This document shows, one piece after another, positions 1-6,734 of a stretch of DNA of 10,705 nt. Numbering within the stretch: the first letter of the stretch is position 1; each line of letters begins with the position of its first letter. The DNA is from Candidatus Auribacterota bacterium (GTDB taxonomy: Bacteria; Auribacterota; UBA6266): NCBI GenBank assembly GCA_016933315.1, contig JAFGBE010000046.1:1-10705 (forward strand), read 5' to 3'. The notes under the pieces are model-generated. The model saw only the letters and a program-made list of their open reading frames with translations, was not told the origin of the DNA and ran no database searches. Both the position numbers and the translations under genes were made by a program.

Positions 1-816
1 GCACAGCCTGACGGGGACTCCGAAATATATATCCCGCAGCCCGTATTCGCCGTTTAAGTAAACGCTGCACGGGATTATCTCATTGATGTCTTTCAGGATA
101 TGTTCCGCCATCTTCACGGCAGATGAAGAAGGGGCGTAATAGGCGGACCCCGTCTTTAAAAGTTTGACTATTTCCGCTCCCCCGTTCTGCGTCCGTTCGT
201 TTATCCCGTTGATCTCATCCGCGGAGAGGAGCTTGGTCAGCGGCTTTCCCTTGATTTTTGAAAGTCTTGGCATCGGCACCATGGTATCTCCGTGTCCGCC
301 CAGGACTGTCGAGCTGACTTCCGAAGGCATGCATCCGAGCTTTTCAGAAATGAAATAACTGTATCTTGCGGAATCAAGGATTCCGGCCATCCCCAGGACG
401 CGGTGCGGCGGGAAGCCGGAAGTCTTAAACGCTAAATAAGTCATGGCGTCGAGCGGGTTTGTCACCATTATTATTATTGACTGCCGGCTGAATTCCGATA
501 TCCGCGCGACCACATCCGATATGATGCCGGAATTGATTTTAAACAGGTCGTCCCTGCTCATCCCCGGTTTTCTGGCGGACCCGGCGGTGATTATTACAAT
601 ATCGCTGTTTTGCGTATCCTTGTAATCGTTGGTGCCGCGTATTTTTTTTGAAAAACCCTCGATTGCGGCTGACTGCATGAGATCGAGGGCTTTTCCCTGA
701 GGAAGCCCTTCGACGATATCCATCAGCGTTACATCGGCGAGATTTTTTTCTATGATTCTCTTCGCGCAGGCGGTCCCGACGAAACCGGCTCCCACCACTG
801 TAATTTTTTTGTCCAT
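1..816 (-). CDS. mdh: Malate dehydrogenase, LDH-like type (3' end cut by window edge)
   Basis: This enzyme interconverts malate and oxaloacetate with NAD(H) in the cytoplasm. 272 codons are visible. The family is usually about 310 residues, so roughly the last 40 lie outside the window. The Rossmann loop GAGFVG is at residues 9-14 and the NAD-ribose acid is D33. The substrate loop reads ARKPGMSRDDL (81-91); arginines at 82 and 88 are typical of malate dehydrogenase, whereas lactate dehydrogenases have Gln at the first site. VTNPLDAMTYL begins at 118, D148 and R151 lie in LDSAR, and the catalytic His is H175 in GGHGDT. The ATG at 816 follows GGAGAA (825-830) with an 8-base spacer, and that site overlaps the folD stop. 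It is the last visible gene of the Rnf/one-carbon run and probably shares its transcript. Family membership is clear; preference for malate over lactate is inferred from the Arg residue. Confidence 0.93.
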   Translation of the reverse strand, partial: MDKKITVVGAGFVGTACAKRIIEKNLADVTLMDIVEGLPQGKALDLMQSAAIEGFSKKIRGTNDYKDTQNSDIVIITAGSARKPGMSRDDLFKINSGIISDVVARISEFSRQSIIIMVTNPLDAMTYLAFKTSGFPPHRVLGMAGILDSARYSYFISEKLGCMPSEVSSTVLGGHGDTMVPMPRLSKIKGKPLTKLLSADEINGINERTQNGGAEIVKLLKTGSAYYAPSSSAVKMAEHILKDINEIIPCSVYLNGEYGLRDIYFGVPVRLC

Positions 817-821
817 TATAC

Positions 822-1721
822 TTATTCTCCCTGATTTCCGCCGCCGGTTTGGCTTATGCAGGCGTTAACGGTGTTCTTCATGAGCATTGCAATTGTCATG
901 GGGCCTACGCCTCCGGGAACCGGGGAAATCGCTTTAACCTTGTTTTTTACATCCTCAAAATCAACATCTCCGACGATTTTATAGCCTTTTTCCGCTGTTT
1001 TGTCATCTACCCTGTTTGTCCCGACGTCGATTACTACCGAGCCGGCCTTGACCATATCGGCTTTTACAAAATGAGGCTTGCCTATGGCGGCTATCAGGAT
1101 ATCGGCGCTTGAAGTTATTTCTTTCATATTTTGCGTCCGTGAATGGCACAAAGTGACGGTCGCGTTTGCGCCGGCGGATTTCTGGCAAAGTATGGAAAAG
1201 AGGGGTTTTCCCACGATATTGCTTCTCCCGAGTATGACCACATGCCTGCCCTCGGGGTTTATGCCGGATTTAAGAAGAAGTTGCTGTATTCCCGCCGGTG
1301 TGCACGGCAGCATGACAGGGTCTCCTATGAGAAGCCTCCCGACATTATAGGGATGGAAACAATCCACATCCTTTAGCGGAGACACCGATTCTATGACTTG
1401 TTCCTCCTTTATGTGCCCGGGCAAAGGAAGCTGGACCAGGATGCCGTGGATTTTTCCTGATTTATTTAATGACTTTATCAGTTCCACGAGTTTTTCGGTG
1501 GAAACATCTTCGCCTATCAGATGTTTTTCGGAGTAGACCCCTACCTCCGCGCATGCTTTTTCTTTCATTGACACGTATACTTTGGACGCGGGGTTGCTGC
1601 CCACCAGTACGACAGCCAGGCCGGGAACGATGTTTTTCTCCCTTTTCAATGCTGAAACCGCGGCCCGCAGCTCATCTTTTATTTGAAGCGATACTTTTTT
1701 ACCGTCAATGATAAAAGGCAT
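822..1721 (-). CDS. folD: Bifunctional methylenetetrahydrofolate dehydrogenase / methenyltetrahydrofolate cyclohydrolase FolD
   Basis: FolD oxidises 5,10-methylene-tetrahydrofolate with NAD(P)+ and hydrolyses the methenyl product to 10-formyl-tetrahydrofolate. In acetogenic pathways it runs in the reducing direction. The protein is 299 residues, close to the usual 280-300. Catalytic-site residues are present: Y49 and K53 in YVSMKEK, Q97 in VQLPLP, and D120 in DVDCFHP. The cofactor-domain motifs PCTPAG (139-144), GRSNIVGKPL (165-174), DVGTNRV (232-238) and PVPGGVGPMT (267-276) are intact. One oddity is Cys121 where family members usually have Gly (DVDGFHP). A TTG at 1727 could start the frame two codons earlier, but GGAGG at 1730-1734 lies only 2 bases from it and 8 bases from the ATG at 1721, so I chose the ATG. 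The gene sits 16 bases after the corrinoid protein gene and 5 bases before mdh, which points to co-transcription and a shared one-carbon role. Confidence 0.96.
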   Translation of the reverse strand: MPFIIDGKKVSLQIKDELRAAVSALKREKNIVPGLAVVLVGSNPASKVYVSMKEKACAEVGVYSEKHLIGEDVSTEKLVELIKSLNKSGKIHGILVQLPLPGHIKEEQVIESVSPLKDVDCFHPYNVGRLLIGDPVMLPCTPAGIQQLLLKSGINPEGRHVVILGRSNIVGKPLFSILCQKSAGANATVTLCHSRTQNMKEITSSADILIAAIGKPHFVKADMVKAGSVVIDVGTNRVDDKTAEKGYKIVGDVDFEDVKNKVKAISPVPGGVGPMTIAMLMKNTVNACISQTGGGNQGE

Positions 1722-1729
1722 AATCAATT

Positions 1730-1734
1730 CCTCC
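1730..1734 (-). promoter_or_regulatory. Ribosome binding site that fixes the folD start
   Basis: The minus strand reads GGAGG here, 8 bases before the ATG at 1721-1719. The alternative TTG at 1727-1725 is only 2 bases away, too close for initiation, so the site supports the shorter 299-residue FolD. Confidence 0.75.
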
Positions 1735-1737
1735 CGC

Positions 1738-2367
1738 TTAACTGGAAATCAGTTTTTTTGCTATATCTACTGCTGTGCCTGCTTCTTCGGAAAACCCGTC
1801 GGCCTGTATCTCTTCGGAGAATTCTTTTGTGACAGGCGCCCCTCCGACCATTATTTTTAAATCGTCCGGCCCTTCGGCCTTCAGCAGGCTTACAGTCGCC
1901 TTCATTGAAGGCATGGTGGTCGTAAGAAGAGCGGATATCGCAACAAGGTCAGCTTTATGCTCGCTGACGGCCGATAAGAATTTTTCTGGGGCCACATCGA
2001 CTCCGAGGTCTATTACCCTGAAGCCCGCCCCCTCCAGCATCATAGCGACGATGTTTTTTCCTATATCGTGAAGGTCCCCCTTCACAGTGCCGATTACTAT
2101 GCACCCCTTTGTCCCCAGCTGTTCCGAAGACAATAATGGTTTTAGGATTGAGACTCCCTCTTTCATAGCGCGCGCGGCCATCAGCACTTCAGGCACGTAA
2201 ACTTCGTTTTTTTTGAATTTTTCGCCTATCTCTTCCATTGCTTCTATAAGCCCGGAGTTCAAAATCTTAAGGGGATCGGTTCCTGCGCCCAGCAGGTCTT
2301 CGACAAACCTGCGCACTTCGGGCACATTCCCCGAAGCAACCAGCTTTTTCAGTTTTTCAAAGTTCAT
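1738..2367 (-). CDS. Methyltransferase-associated corrinoid (B12-binding) protein
   Basis: This is a small cytoplasmic corrinoid protein of the MtaC/MtbC/MttC type. Such proteins carry a methyl group on cobalt between a substrate methyltransferase and a second methyltransferase acting on tetrahydrofolate or coenzyme M. It has 209 residues, the usual length. An all-helical cap domain spans about 1-85 (EKFKKNEVYVPEVLMAARAM is typical). The Rossmann-like B12 domain spans about 88-209, with GTVKGDLHDIG at 93-103, where H100 is the lower cobalt ligand in the DxHxxG motif, SALLTT at 145-150, and GGAPVT at 175-180. The frame is open to 2424, but the ATG at 2367 follows GGGGAAG (2372-2378) and begins the canonical N terminus. 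It overlaps the rnfB stop by 11 bases and precedes folD by 16. No methyltransferase, MtaA-like protein or corrinoid-activating protein lies in the window, so the methyl donor cannot be named. Confidence 0.92.
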   Translation of the reverse strand: MNFEKLKKLVASGNVPEVRRFVEDLLGAGTDPLKILNSGLIEAMEEIGEKFKKNEVYVPEVLMAARAMKEGVSILKPLLSSEQLGTKGCIVIGTVKGDLHDIGKNIVAMMLEGAGFRVIDLGVDVAPEKFLSAVSEHKADLVAISALLTTTMPSMKATVSLLKAEGPDDLKIMVGGAPVTKEFSEEIQADGFSEEAGTAVDIAKKLISS

Positions 2368-3208
2368 TTTTCTTCCCCGATTTCTGCTGTTTTCCCGGCA
2401 CGGTAAAATCTTTTCTCCAGTCATATATGACTTTTACGGGGCATACATCCACGCATTTGCCGCAGACCCTGCATTTCGAATAATCGATTACCGCCAGGTT
2501 GTTTTCAATCCGGATCGCATTGAAGGGGCATGCCTGCACGCACTTACCGCAGCCGATGCACCCGACTTTGCATACTTTAATGACCTCGGCTCCCCTGTCG
2601 TGAGACGAACAGAGGATGTGAACTTTTTTGCCGTACTCGGCCAGTTCTATGAGATTTCTCGGGCATGTGGTAACGCACCTGCCGCAGCCCACGCATTTGT
2701 CTCTTATGACATAAGGCATCAGATTTTCATTTTTTTCAATGGCGTGCACGGGGCAGGAACGCAGGCAGGCATAACCCATCAGGCAGCCGTAATCGCATTC
2801 CACCGAACCGCCGGCGACCATATTGATTACCCTGCAGTCTTTCACTCCGGAGTAATCGTATTTCTTTTTGCCTATCCCTCCTCCGCAGCAATGGATAAGG
2901 GCCACTTTTTTTTCTATGGAGTCGGGCGCTATTCCCATCAGCCCGGCTATTTTTTTTGAAGTTTTTTCTCCGCCCGGCATGCAGAGATTTACCTTTTCCT
3001 TTTTTGTGACTATTGCTTCCGCATAGCTTGAACATCCCGCAAATCCGCAGGCCCCGCAGTTTATATTAGGCAGGATATCCGATATTTTTTTTATCCTCGG
3101 GTCTTCCTCGACACTGAGAAACTTCGAGGAGACAGCAAGCGCTATGCCGAATCCGGCGCCCAGAACCAGAAGCACCCCGGTCGAATAAATTATTACTTCA
3201 ATGCCCAT
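2357..3208 (-). CDS. rnfB: Rnf complex subunit RnfB (polyferredoxin electron-input subunit)
   Basis: RnfB is thought to take electrons from reduced ferredoxin and pass them into the membrane part of the complex. The protein has 283 residues. A single N-terminal membrane helix (about 5-27) anchors it. Next comes the four-Cys Fe-S domain (C51, C54, C59, C76; NCGACGFAGC). Four ferredoxin-like [4Fe-4S] motifs follow: C138/C142/C148/C152, C172/C175/C178/C182, C217/C220/C223/C227 and C246/C249/C252/C256. Additional cysteines are at 107, 108, 125, 200 and 213. This is the long, cluster-rich form that I associate with acetogenic and clostridial Rnf, not the short proteobacterial form. The ATG at 3208 lies 11 bases after the rnfA stop, preceded by GGGTGA. 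It is the last rnf gene; its end overlaps the corrinoid protein start. The exact number of clusters cannot be fixed from sequence alone. Confidence 0.96.
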   Translation of the reverse strand: MGIEVIIYSTGVLLVLGAGFGIALAVSSKFLSVEEDPRIKKISDILPNINCGACGFAGCSSYAEAIVTKKEKVNLCMPGGEKTSKKIAGLMGIAPDSIEKKVALIHCCGGGIGKKKYDYSGVKDCRVINMVAGGSVECDYGCLMGYACLRSCPVHAIEKNENLMPYVIRDKCVGCGRCVTTCPRNLIELAEYGKKVHILCSSHDRGAEVIKVCKVGCIGCGKCVQACPFNAIRIENNLAVIDYSKCRVCGKCVDVCPVKVIYDWRKDFTVPGKQQKSGKKNEL

Positions 3209-3219
3209 TATAAGTCACC

Positions 3220-3816
3220 CTAGAGTTTGAACCCCGAAAAACCGAGGAAGGCGATAGAAATCAATCCCGCCGTGATAAACACTATTGCCAGCCCTTTCAT
3301 GGCTTCCGGGATTTCGGCGTATTCAAGTTTTTCTCTTATCCCGGACATTATAAGCATTGCCAGCATAAAGCCTATTCCCGCAAAAAATCCCTGTAATGTG
3401 GATTTTGCGAAGCCGTAAGATTCAGTTTCAAATTGTGTTATATTCAAAAACGCCACACCCAGGACGGCGCAATTGGTCGTTATAAGCGGGAGGTAAATGC
3501 CCAGTGACCTGTGAAGGGCCGGAAAAGCCTTTTTAAGGAACATTTCCACAAATTGCACGAAGGACGCTATTACAAGTATAAAAGCCACTATCTTCAGGTA
3601 TGTCAGGTCAAAAGGAATCAGCACATACCTGTAAAGCCCCCATGTGACTGCCGATGCCATCGTCATGACAAAGACTACGGCAAACCCCATGCCCATCGCC
3701 GAGGGTGTGTCTTTTGATACTCCCACATAGGGGCACAATCCCAGAAAGCGCGAAAATATGAAATTCTGGACGAATACGGAACCCATAAACAGTGCTATGA
3801 TCTGGCCTAGCGTCAT
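3220..3816 (-). CDS. rnfA: Rnf complex integral membrane subunit RnfA
   Basis: RnfA is one of two homologous membrane subunits that pair to hold a [2Fe-2S] cluster inside the membrane and form part of the ion and electron path. The protein has 198 residues, close to the normal 190-200, and is almost wholly hydrophobic with about six predicted helices. The two cluster-ligand motifs are present: SRFLGLCPYVGVS with C28, and TTNCAVLGVA with C116. IREKLEYAEIPEAMKG near the C terminus is also typical. Its ATG overlaps the rnfE stop by four bases (ATGA at 3816-3813), indicating translational coupling, and rnfB follows after 11 bases. It is separated from RnfE by its N terminus (no cytoplasmic extension) and the SRFLGLCP motif. 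Confidence 0.96.
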   Translation of the reverse strand: MTLGQIIALFMGSVFVQNFIFSRFLGLCPYVGVSKDTPSAMGMGFAVVFVMTMASAVTWGLYRYVLIPFDLTYLKIVAFILVIASFVQFVEMFLKKAFPALHRSLGIYLPLITTNCAVLGVAFLNITQFETESYGFAKSTLQGFFAGIGFMLAMLIMSGIREKLEYAEIPEAMKGLAIVFITAGLISIAFLGFSGFKL

Positions 3817-4442
3817 TTTGAGACCTTACCTTTTTTTATTCTTATAAGATTGAAAAGAGCCATTAAAAATCCGATTGTGAAAAAAGCGCCCGGGGCAAGT
3901 ATCATTATTGTTATCGGCTTTATATTCTCCGGAATCAGCCTGAAACCGAGGAATGTCCCGAACCCCGTCACTTCCCTGATTGCGGATATTATGAACAGGC
4001 TTGCGGTAAAGCCCACCCCCATGCCGACTGCATCCAGCGCGGACCTGAAGACATTGTTTTTCGAAGCAAAGGCCTCGGCCCTTCCCAGTATGATACAGTT
4101 TACGACTATCAGGTTGATGTACAGGCTCATCCTCGCGTAAACGTCGGGAATAAGCCACTGCATCAATAAGCTGGCCACGGTGACAAACGCTGCTATTATC
4201 ACTATAAAACAGGGTATCCTGACCTCGTCCGGTATCAGTTTTTGCACCAGGGAAATTGTGATATTGGAACAGAGCAGCACGAAAAAGAAAGCGATTCCCA
4301 TTCCGAACGCATTCTCAACGAGGTTGGAAACAGCCAGTGTCGGACATAACCCCAGGCACAGTATGAAAATGGGGTTTTCCCTGATGAACCCCTTGCTAAG
4401 TTCTTTGAAATAACCGGTGTTATTTGTTTCTTCCTGGCCCAT
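3813..4442 (-). CDS. rnfE: Rnf complex integral membrane subunit RnfE
   Basis: RnfE is the partner of RnfA in the membrane [2Fe-2S] site. The protein has 209 residues with a short hydrophilic N terminus (about 1-24) and about six predicted helices. The motifs are NPIFILCLGLCPTLAVSN with C33 in GLCP, and VVNCIILGRAEAFA with C116. IREVTGFGTFLGF (about 156-170) and the basic C-terminal tail (RIKKGKVSK) are typical of RnfE. The start ATG shares one base with the rnfD stop (TAATG at 4444-4440), and the stop overlaps rnfA in an ATGA, so the three genes are tightly coupled. In the standard rnfCDGEAB order, rnfG would lie immediately before this gene. Here it does not, and no space is left for it. 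Confidence 0.96.
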   Translation of the reverse strand: MGQEETNNTGYFKELSKGFIRENPIFILCLGLCPTLAVSNLVENAFGMGIAFFFVLLCSNITISLVQKLIPDEVRIPCFIVIIAAFVTVASLLMQWLIPDVYARMSLYINLIVVNCIILGRAEAFASKNNVFRSALDAVGMGVGFTASLFIISAIREVTGFGTFLGFRLIPENIKPITIMILAPGAFFTIGFLMALFNLIRIKKGKVSK

Positions 4443-5407
4443 TATCTTTTGACTCCGAAAATCCTGGTTTTAGAAAACCTCTCTATCAGCGGCGTTACGG
4501 AATTCATCAGGAGTATAGCGTAACAGACTCCTTCGGGGTACCCCCCCCGTATCCTTATCAACATTGTGAAAAGGCCGCAGCCTATTCCGAAGATTATCTG
4601 CCCTTTCGGTGTTATAGGCGAAGTTACCGGATCGGTTGCCATAAAGAAAGCTCCGAGCATCAGCCCTCCGGTAAACAGGTGGAAAGGAATATCGAACAAG
4701 CCTCCGGTGAAATAAGATACGATGATTACCGTCAAAATATAGGAAACAGGTATATGCCATGTGGTAACCCGCGCGAAAATGAGTATCAGCCCGCCTATTA
4801 TCAGAAGGGCTGCCGAGGTTTCCCCTATGCTGCCTCCGACGCGGCCGATAAAAAGTTCTTTGAACAGGTGCGAATGAGAATCGAAGACTTTCATCAGGGA
4901 ATCATATCCCTGTTCTTTCAGCAGGTTTAAAGGAGTCGCGGCTGTTATGCCGTCCGGGAAGTCCTGCAGGGTTTTCCACGTGGTCATCTCTTTTGCGAAT
5001 GCGCCCATTAAAAACGCCCGCCCCGCCAGCGCGGGGTTAAAAATGTTATGCCCCAGCCCCCCGAAGGCGAACTTGGAAACAGCTATTGAAAAGAAGCTGC
5101 CGAGAGCGCACATCCACAGCGGAAATTCCGGCGGAAGGCAAAGCGCGAGGAGAAGCCCTGTCAAGAAGGCGCTGCCGTCTTTTATCGTGGCAGGTTTTTT
5201 CATCAGAACCGCGCAGAACAGTTCGGTGATTATGGAAGCGCCTACGCATACGGCGATCACAAGCGCCGCGTGGGGTCCGAAAAAATAAATGCCGGCGCCG
5301 GCGGCCGGTATAAGCGCGGCGGAGACTATCCACATCATTCTCTCTGTCGTCAGGGAGGTTTTTATATGCGGAGATACAGTTACCGTGAGATGCTTATCTT
5401 TTAACAT
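4442..5407 (-). CDS. rnfD: Rnf complex membrane flavoprotein subunit RnfD
   Basis: RnfD is an NqrB-related membrane subunit with covalent FMN that takes part in electron transfer and ion translocation. The protein has 321 residues with about nine predicted helices. Family motifs in order: TVSPHIK (10-16), GGLGHNIFNPALAGRAFL (116-133), MTTW (141-144), DGITAATPL (152-160), where T158 is the expected phosphoester FMN attachment site, GGSIGETSA (191-199), FMATDPVTSPIT (255-266) and IRGGYPEGVCYAILLMN (286-302). The FMN would need the transferase ApbE, which is not in this window. Assignment of T158 is by analogy with characterised RnfD/NqrB proteins. GAGGAG at 5413-5418 serves the ATG at 5407, within the 14-base overlap with the rnfC end. 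The stop overlaps the rnfE start by one base. Confidence 0.96.
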   Translation of the reverse strand: MLKDKHLTVTVSPHIKTSLTTERMMWIVSAALIPAAGAGIYFFGPHAALVIAVCVGASIITELFCAVLMKKPATIKDGSAFLTGLLLALCLPPEFPLWMCALGSFFSIAVSKFAFGGLGHNIFNPALAGRAFLMGAFAKEMTTWKTLQDFPDGITAATPLNLLKEQGYDSLMKVFDSHSHLFKELFIGRVGGSIGETSAALLIIGGLILIFARVTTWHIPVSYILTVIIVSYFTGGLFDIPFHLFTGGLMLGAFFMATDPVTSPITPKGQIIFGIGCGLFTMLIRIRGGYPEGVCYAILLMNSVTPLIERFSKTRIFGVKR

Positions 5408-6734
5408 TTTTGCTCCTCAGATATTCATATTTGCCTAATTTTATATATTGTAATAGGTTGGTCCCCGAAGGGCAAATATAGTTGCATGACCCGCATTCCA
5501 TGCAGTCCATCAGTCCTATCGATTTAGCCGTGTCTATCCTGCCCTTTTCAACCATTTTGCTGATTTCCGCGGGCATTAATCCCATAGGGCAGACGGATAC
5601 GCATTTTCCGCACCTTATGCAGGCGAGATGTTCAAAATCCGCCGCCTCATCAGATGTCAGCACCAGTATGCCCGAAGTGGCTTTCACGACGGGGACTTCA
5701 TCCGTATACTGGGCAAGTCCCATCATAGGCCCGCCCATAATCAGTTTTTTTATCTTCTTATCCGCCAGGCCCGAATGATTGACAAGCATTTTAAAAGTGG
5801 TACCTATCCTTACTCTCCAGTTTGCCGGGTTTTTTATGCCTTTTCCCGAAACCGTAACAATCCTTTCAAAAAGAGGTTTCCTCAAAAAAACCGCTTCATA
5901 AACCGCGAATACCGTGCCTATATTATGCACCAGGACGGAAACGTCCATAGGCAGGCCTCCGGAAGGCACTTCTTTGCCCGTCAAAGTATAGATCAGCTGT
6001 TTTTCCGCTCCCTGCGGATATTTGACCTTGAGAGGAAAGACCTGCAGCCCTTCCGCGTTTTTTAACTGGATGATTTTCTGCCTGAACAGGGCAATGGCGT
6101 CTTTCTTGTTTTCTTCTATCGCGATAAGGCATTTTTCCGCTTTAAGCATTTTTTTTATCAGCGCCGCGCCTTTTAATATCCGGTCGGCGCACTCCAGCAT
6201 CAGCGAATGGTCGGATGTAAGATACGGTTCGCATTCGGCGCCGTTGATTATAAAGGTTTTAATGGGCTTGTCTGCGGGAGGGTTCAACTTTACGTGAGCC
6301 GGGAAGGTTGCTCCTCCCAGTCCTACTATCCCCGCATTTTGTATTAACTCCAGGATTTCACCGGATGAGAGGGAATCGGCGGAGGCTTCTTCCGCGGAAT
6401 AATCCCTTTCGGGTTCATCCCTGTTATCGGATTTGATGATTATGGCATTGGCTTCCCCCAGCAGCGGATGGGGCGACTTTCTGATATCTATTACCTCTCC
6501 CGAGACGGACGAATGCAGGTTGGATGATATATAACCTTTTGACCGCGCGATAAGCGTCCCCTTTTTGACTTTATCTCCCTTTTTGACGACAGGTTCGGAT
6601 GCCGAGCCCAGGCTTTGCTGCAGAGGAAGCACGGCAGTTTCCGGCGGCGGGAAATCCTTTATTGACAGTTCCCCGCAGAGGCCCTTGTTTTCCGGAGGAT
6701 GTATGCCGCCTTTAAAAGTTACTCTTGCTTTCAT
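5394..6734 (-). CDS. rnfC: Rnf complex NADH-binding subunit RnfC
   Basis: RnfC is the cytoplasmic subunit where Rnf reduces NAD+ (or oxidises NADH). The protein has 446 residues, the normal length for forms without the long C-terminal extension seen in enterobacteria. An N-terminal barrel-sandwich domain carries GGIHPPENK (9-17) and VVKKGDKVKKG (49-59). The flavin/nucleotide-binding fold has GLGGATFPAHVKL (138-150), NGAECEPYLTSDH (164-176) and KYPQGAEKQLI (238-248). Two [4Fe-4S] motifs are C372/C375/C378/C382 and C411/C414/C417/C421, each ending in CP. One deviation is LQQSLGS (38-44), where many homologues have a QHIG motif. The ATG overlaps the stop of the upstream SH3-protein gene by four bases (ATGA at 6734-6731), and AAAGGG lies just upstream. 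The end overlaps rnfD by 14 bases. Confidence 0.96.
   Translation of the reverse strand: MKARVTFKGGIHPPENKGLCGELSIKDFPPPETAVLPLQQSLGSASEPVVKKGDKVKKGTLIARSKGYISSNLHSSVSGEVIDIRKSPHPLLGEANAIIIKSDNRDEPERDYSAEEASADSLSSGEILELIQNAGIVGLGGATFPAHVKLNPPADKPIKTFIINGAECEPYLTSDHSLMLECADRILKGAALIKKMLKAEKCLIAIEENKKDAIALFRQKIIQLKNAEGLQVFPLKVKYPQGAEKQLIYTLTGKEVPSGGLPMDVSVLVHNIGTVFAVYEAVFLRKPLFERIVTVSGKGIKNPANWRVRIGTTFKMLVNHSGLADKKIKKLIMGGPMMGLAQYTDEVPVVKATSGILVLTSDEAADFEHLACIRCGKCVSVCPMGLMPAEISKMVEKGRIDTAKSIGLMDCMECGSCNYICPSGTNLLQYIKLGKYEYLRSKNVKR

Noticed and set aside
2368..2424. Longer start of the corrinoid protein at 2424
   Set aside because: The extra residues lie wholly within rnfB and do not resemble the family; the ATG at 2367 has its own ribosome site.
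2213..2959. Plus-strand open frame of 248 codons
   Set aside because: It is antisense to the RnfB and corrinoid protein genes, both of which have strong family motifs; the predicted protein has no recognisable motif and mirrors the Cys-rich coding strand.
4424..4930. Plus-strand open frame over the rnfD-rnfE junction, considered as a possible relocated rnfG
   Set aside because: It is antisense to rnfD, has no SGAT-type motif, no membrane anchor and no FMN-binding features.
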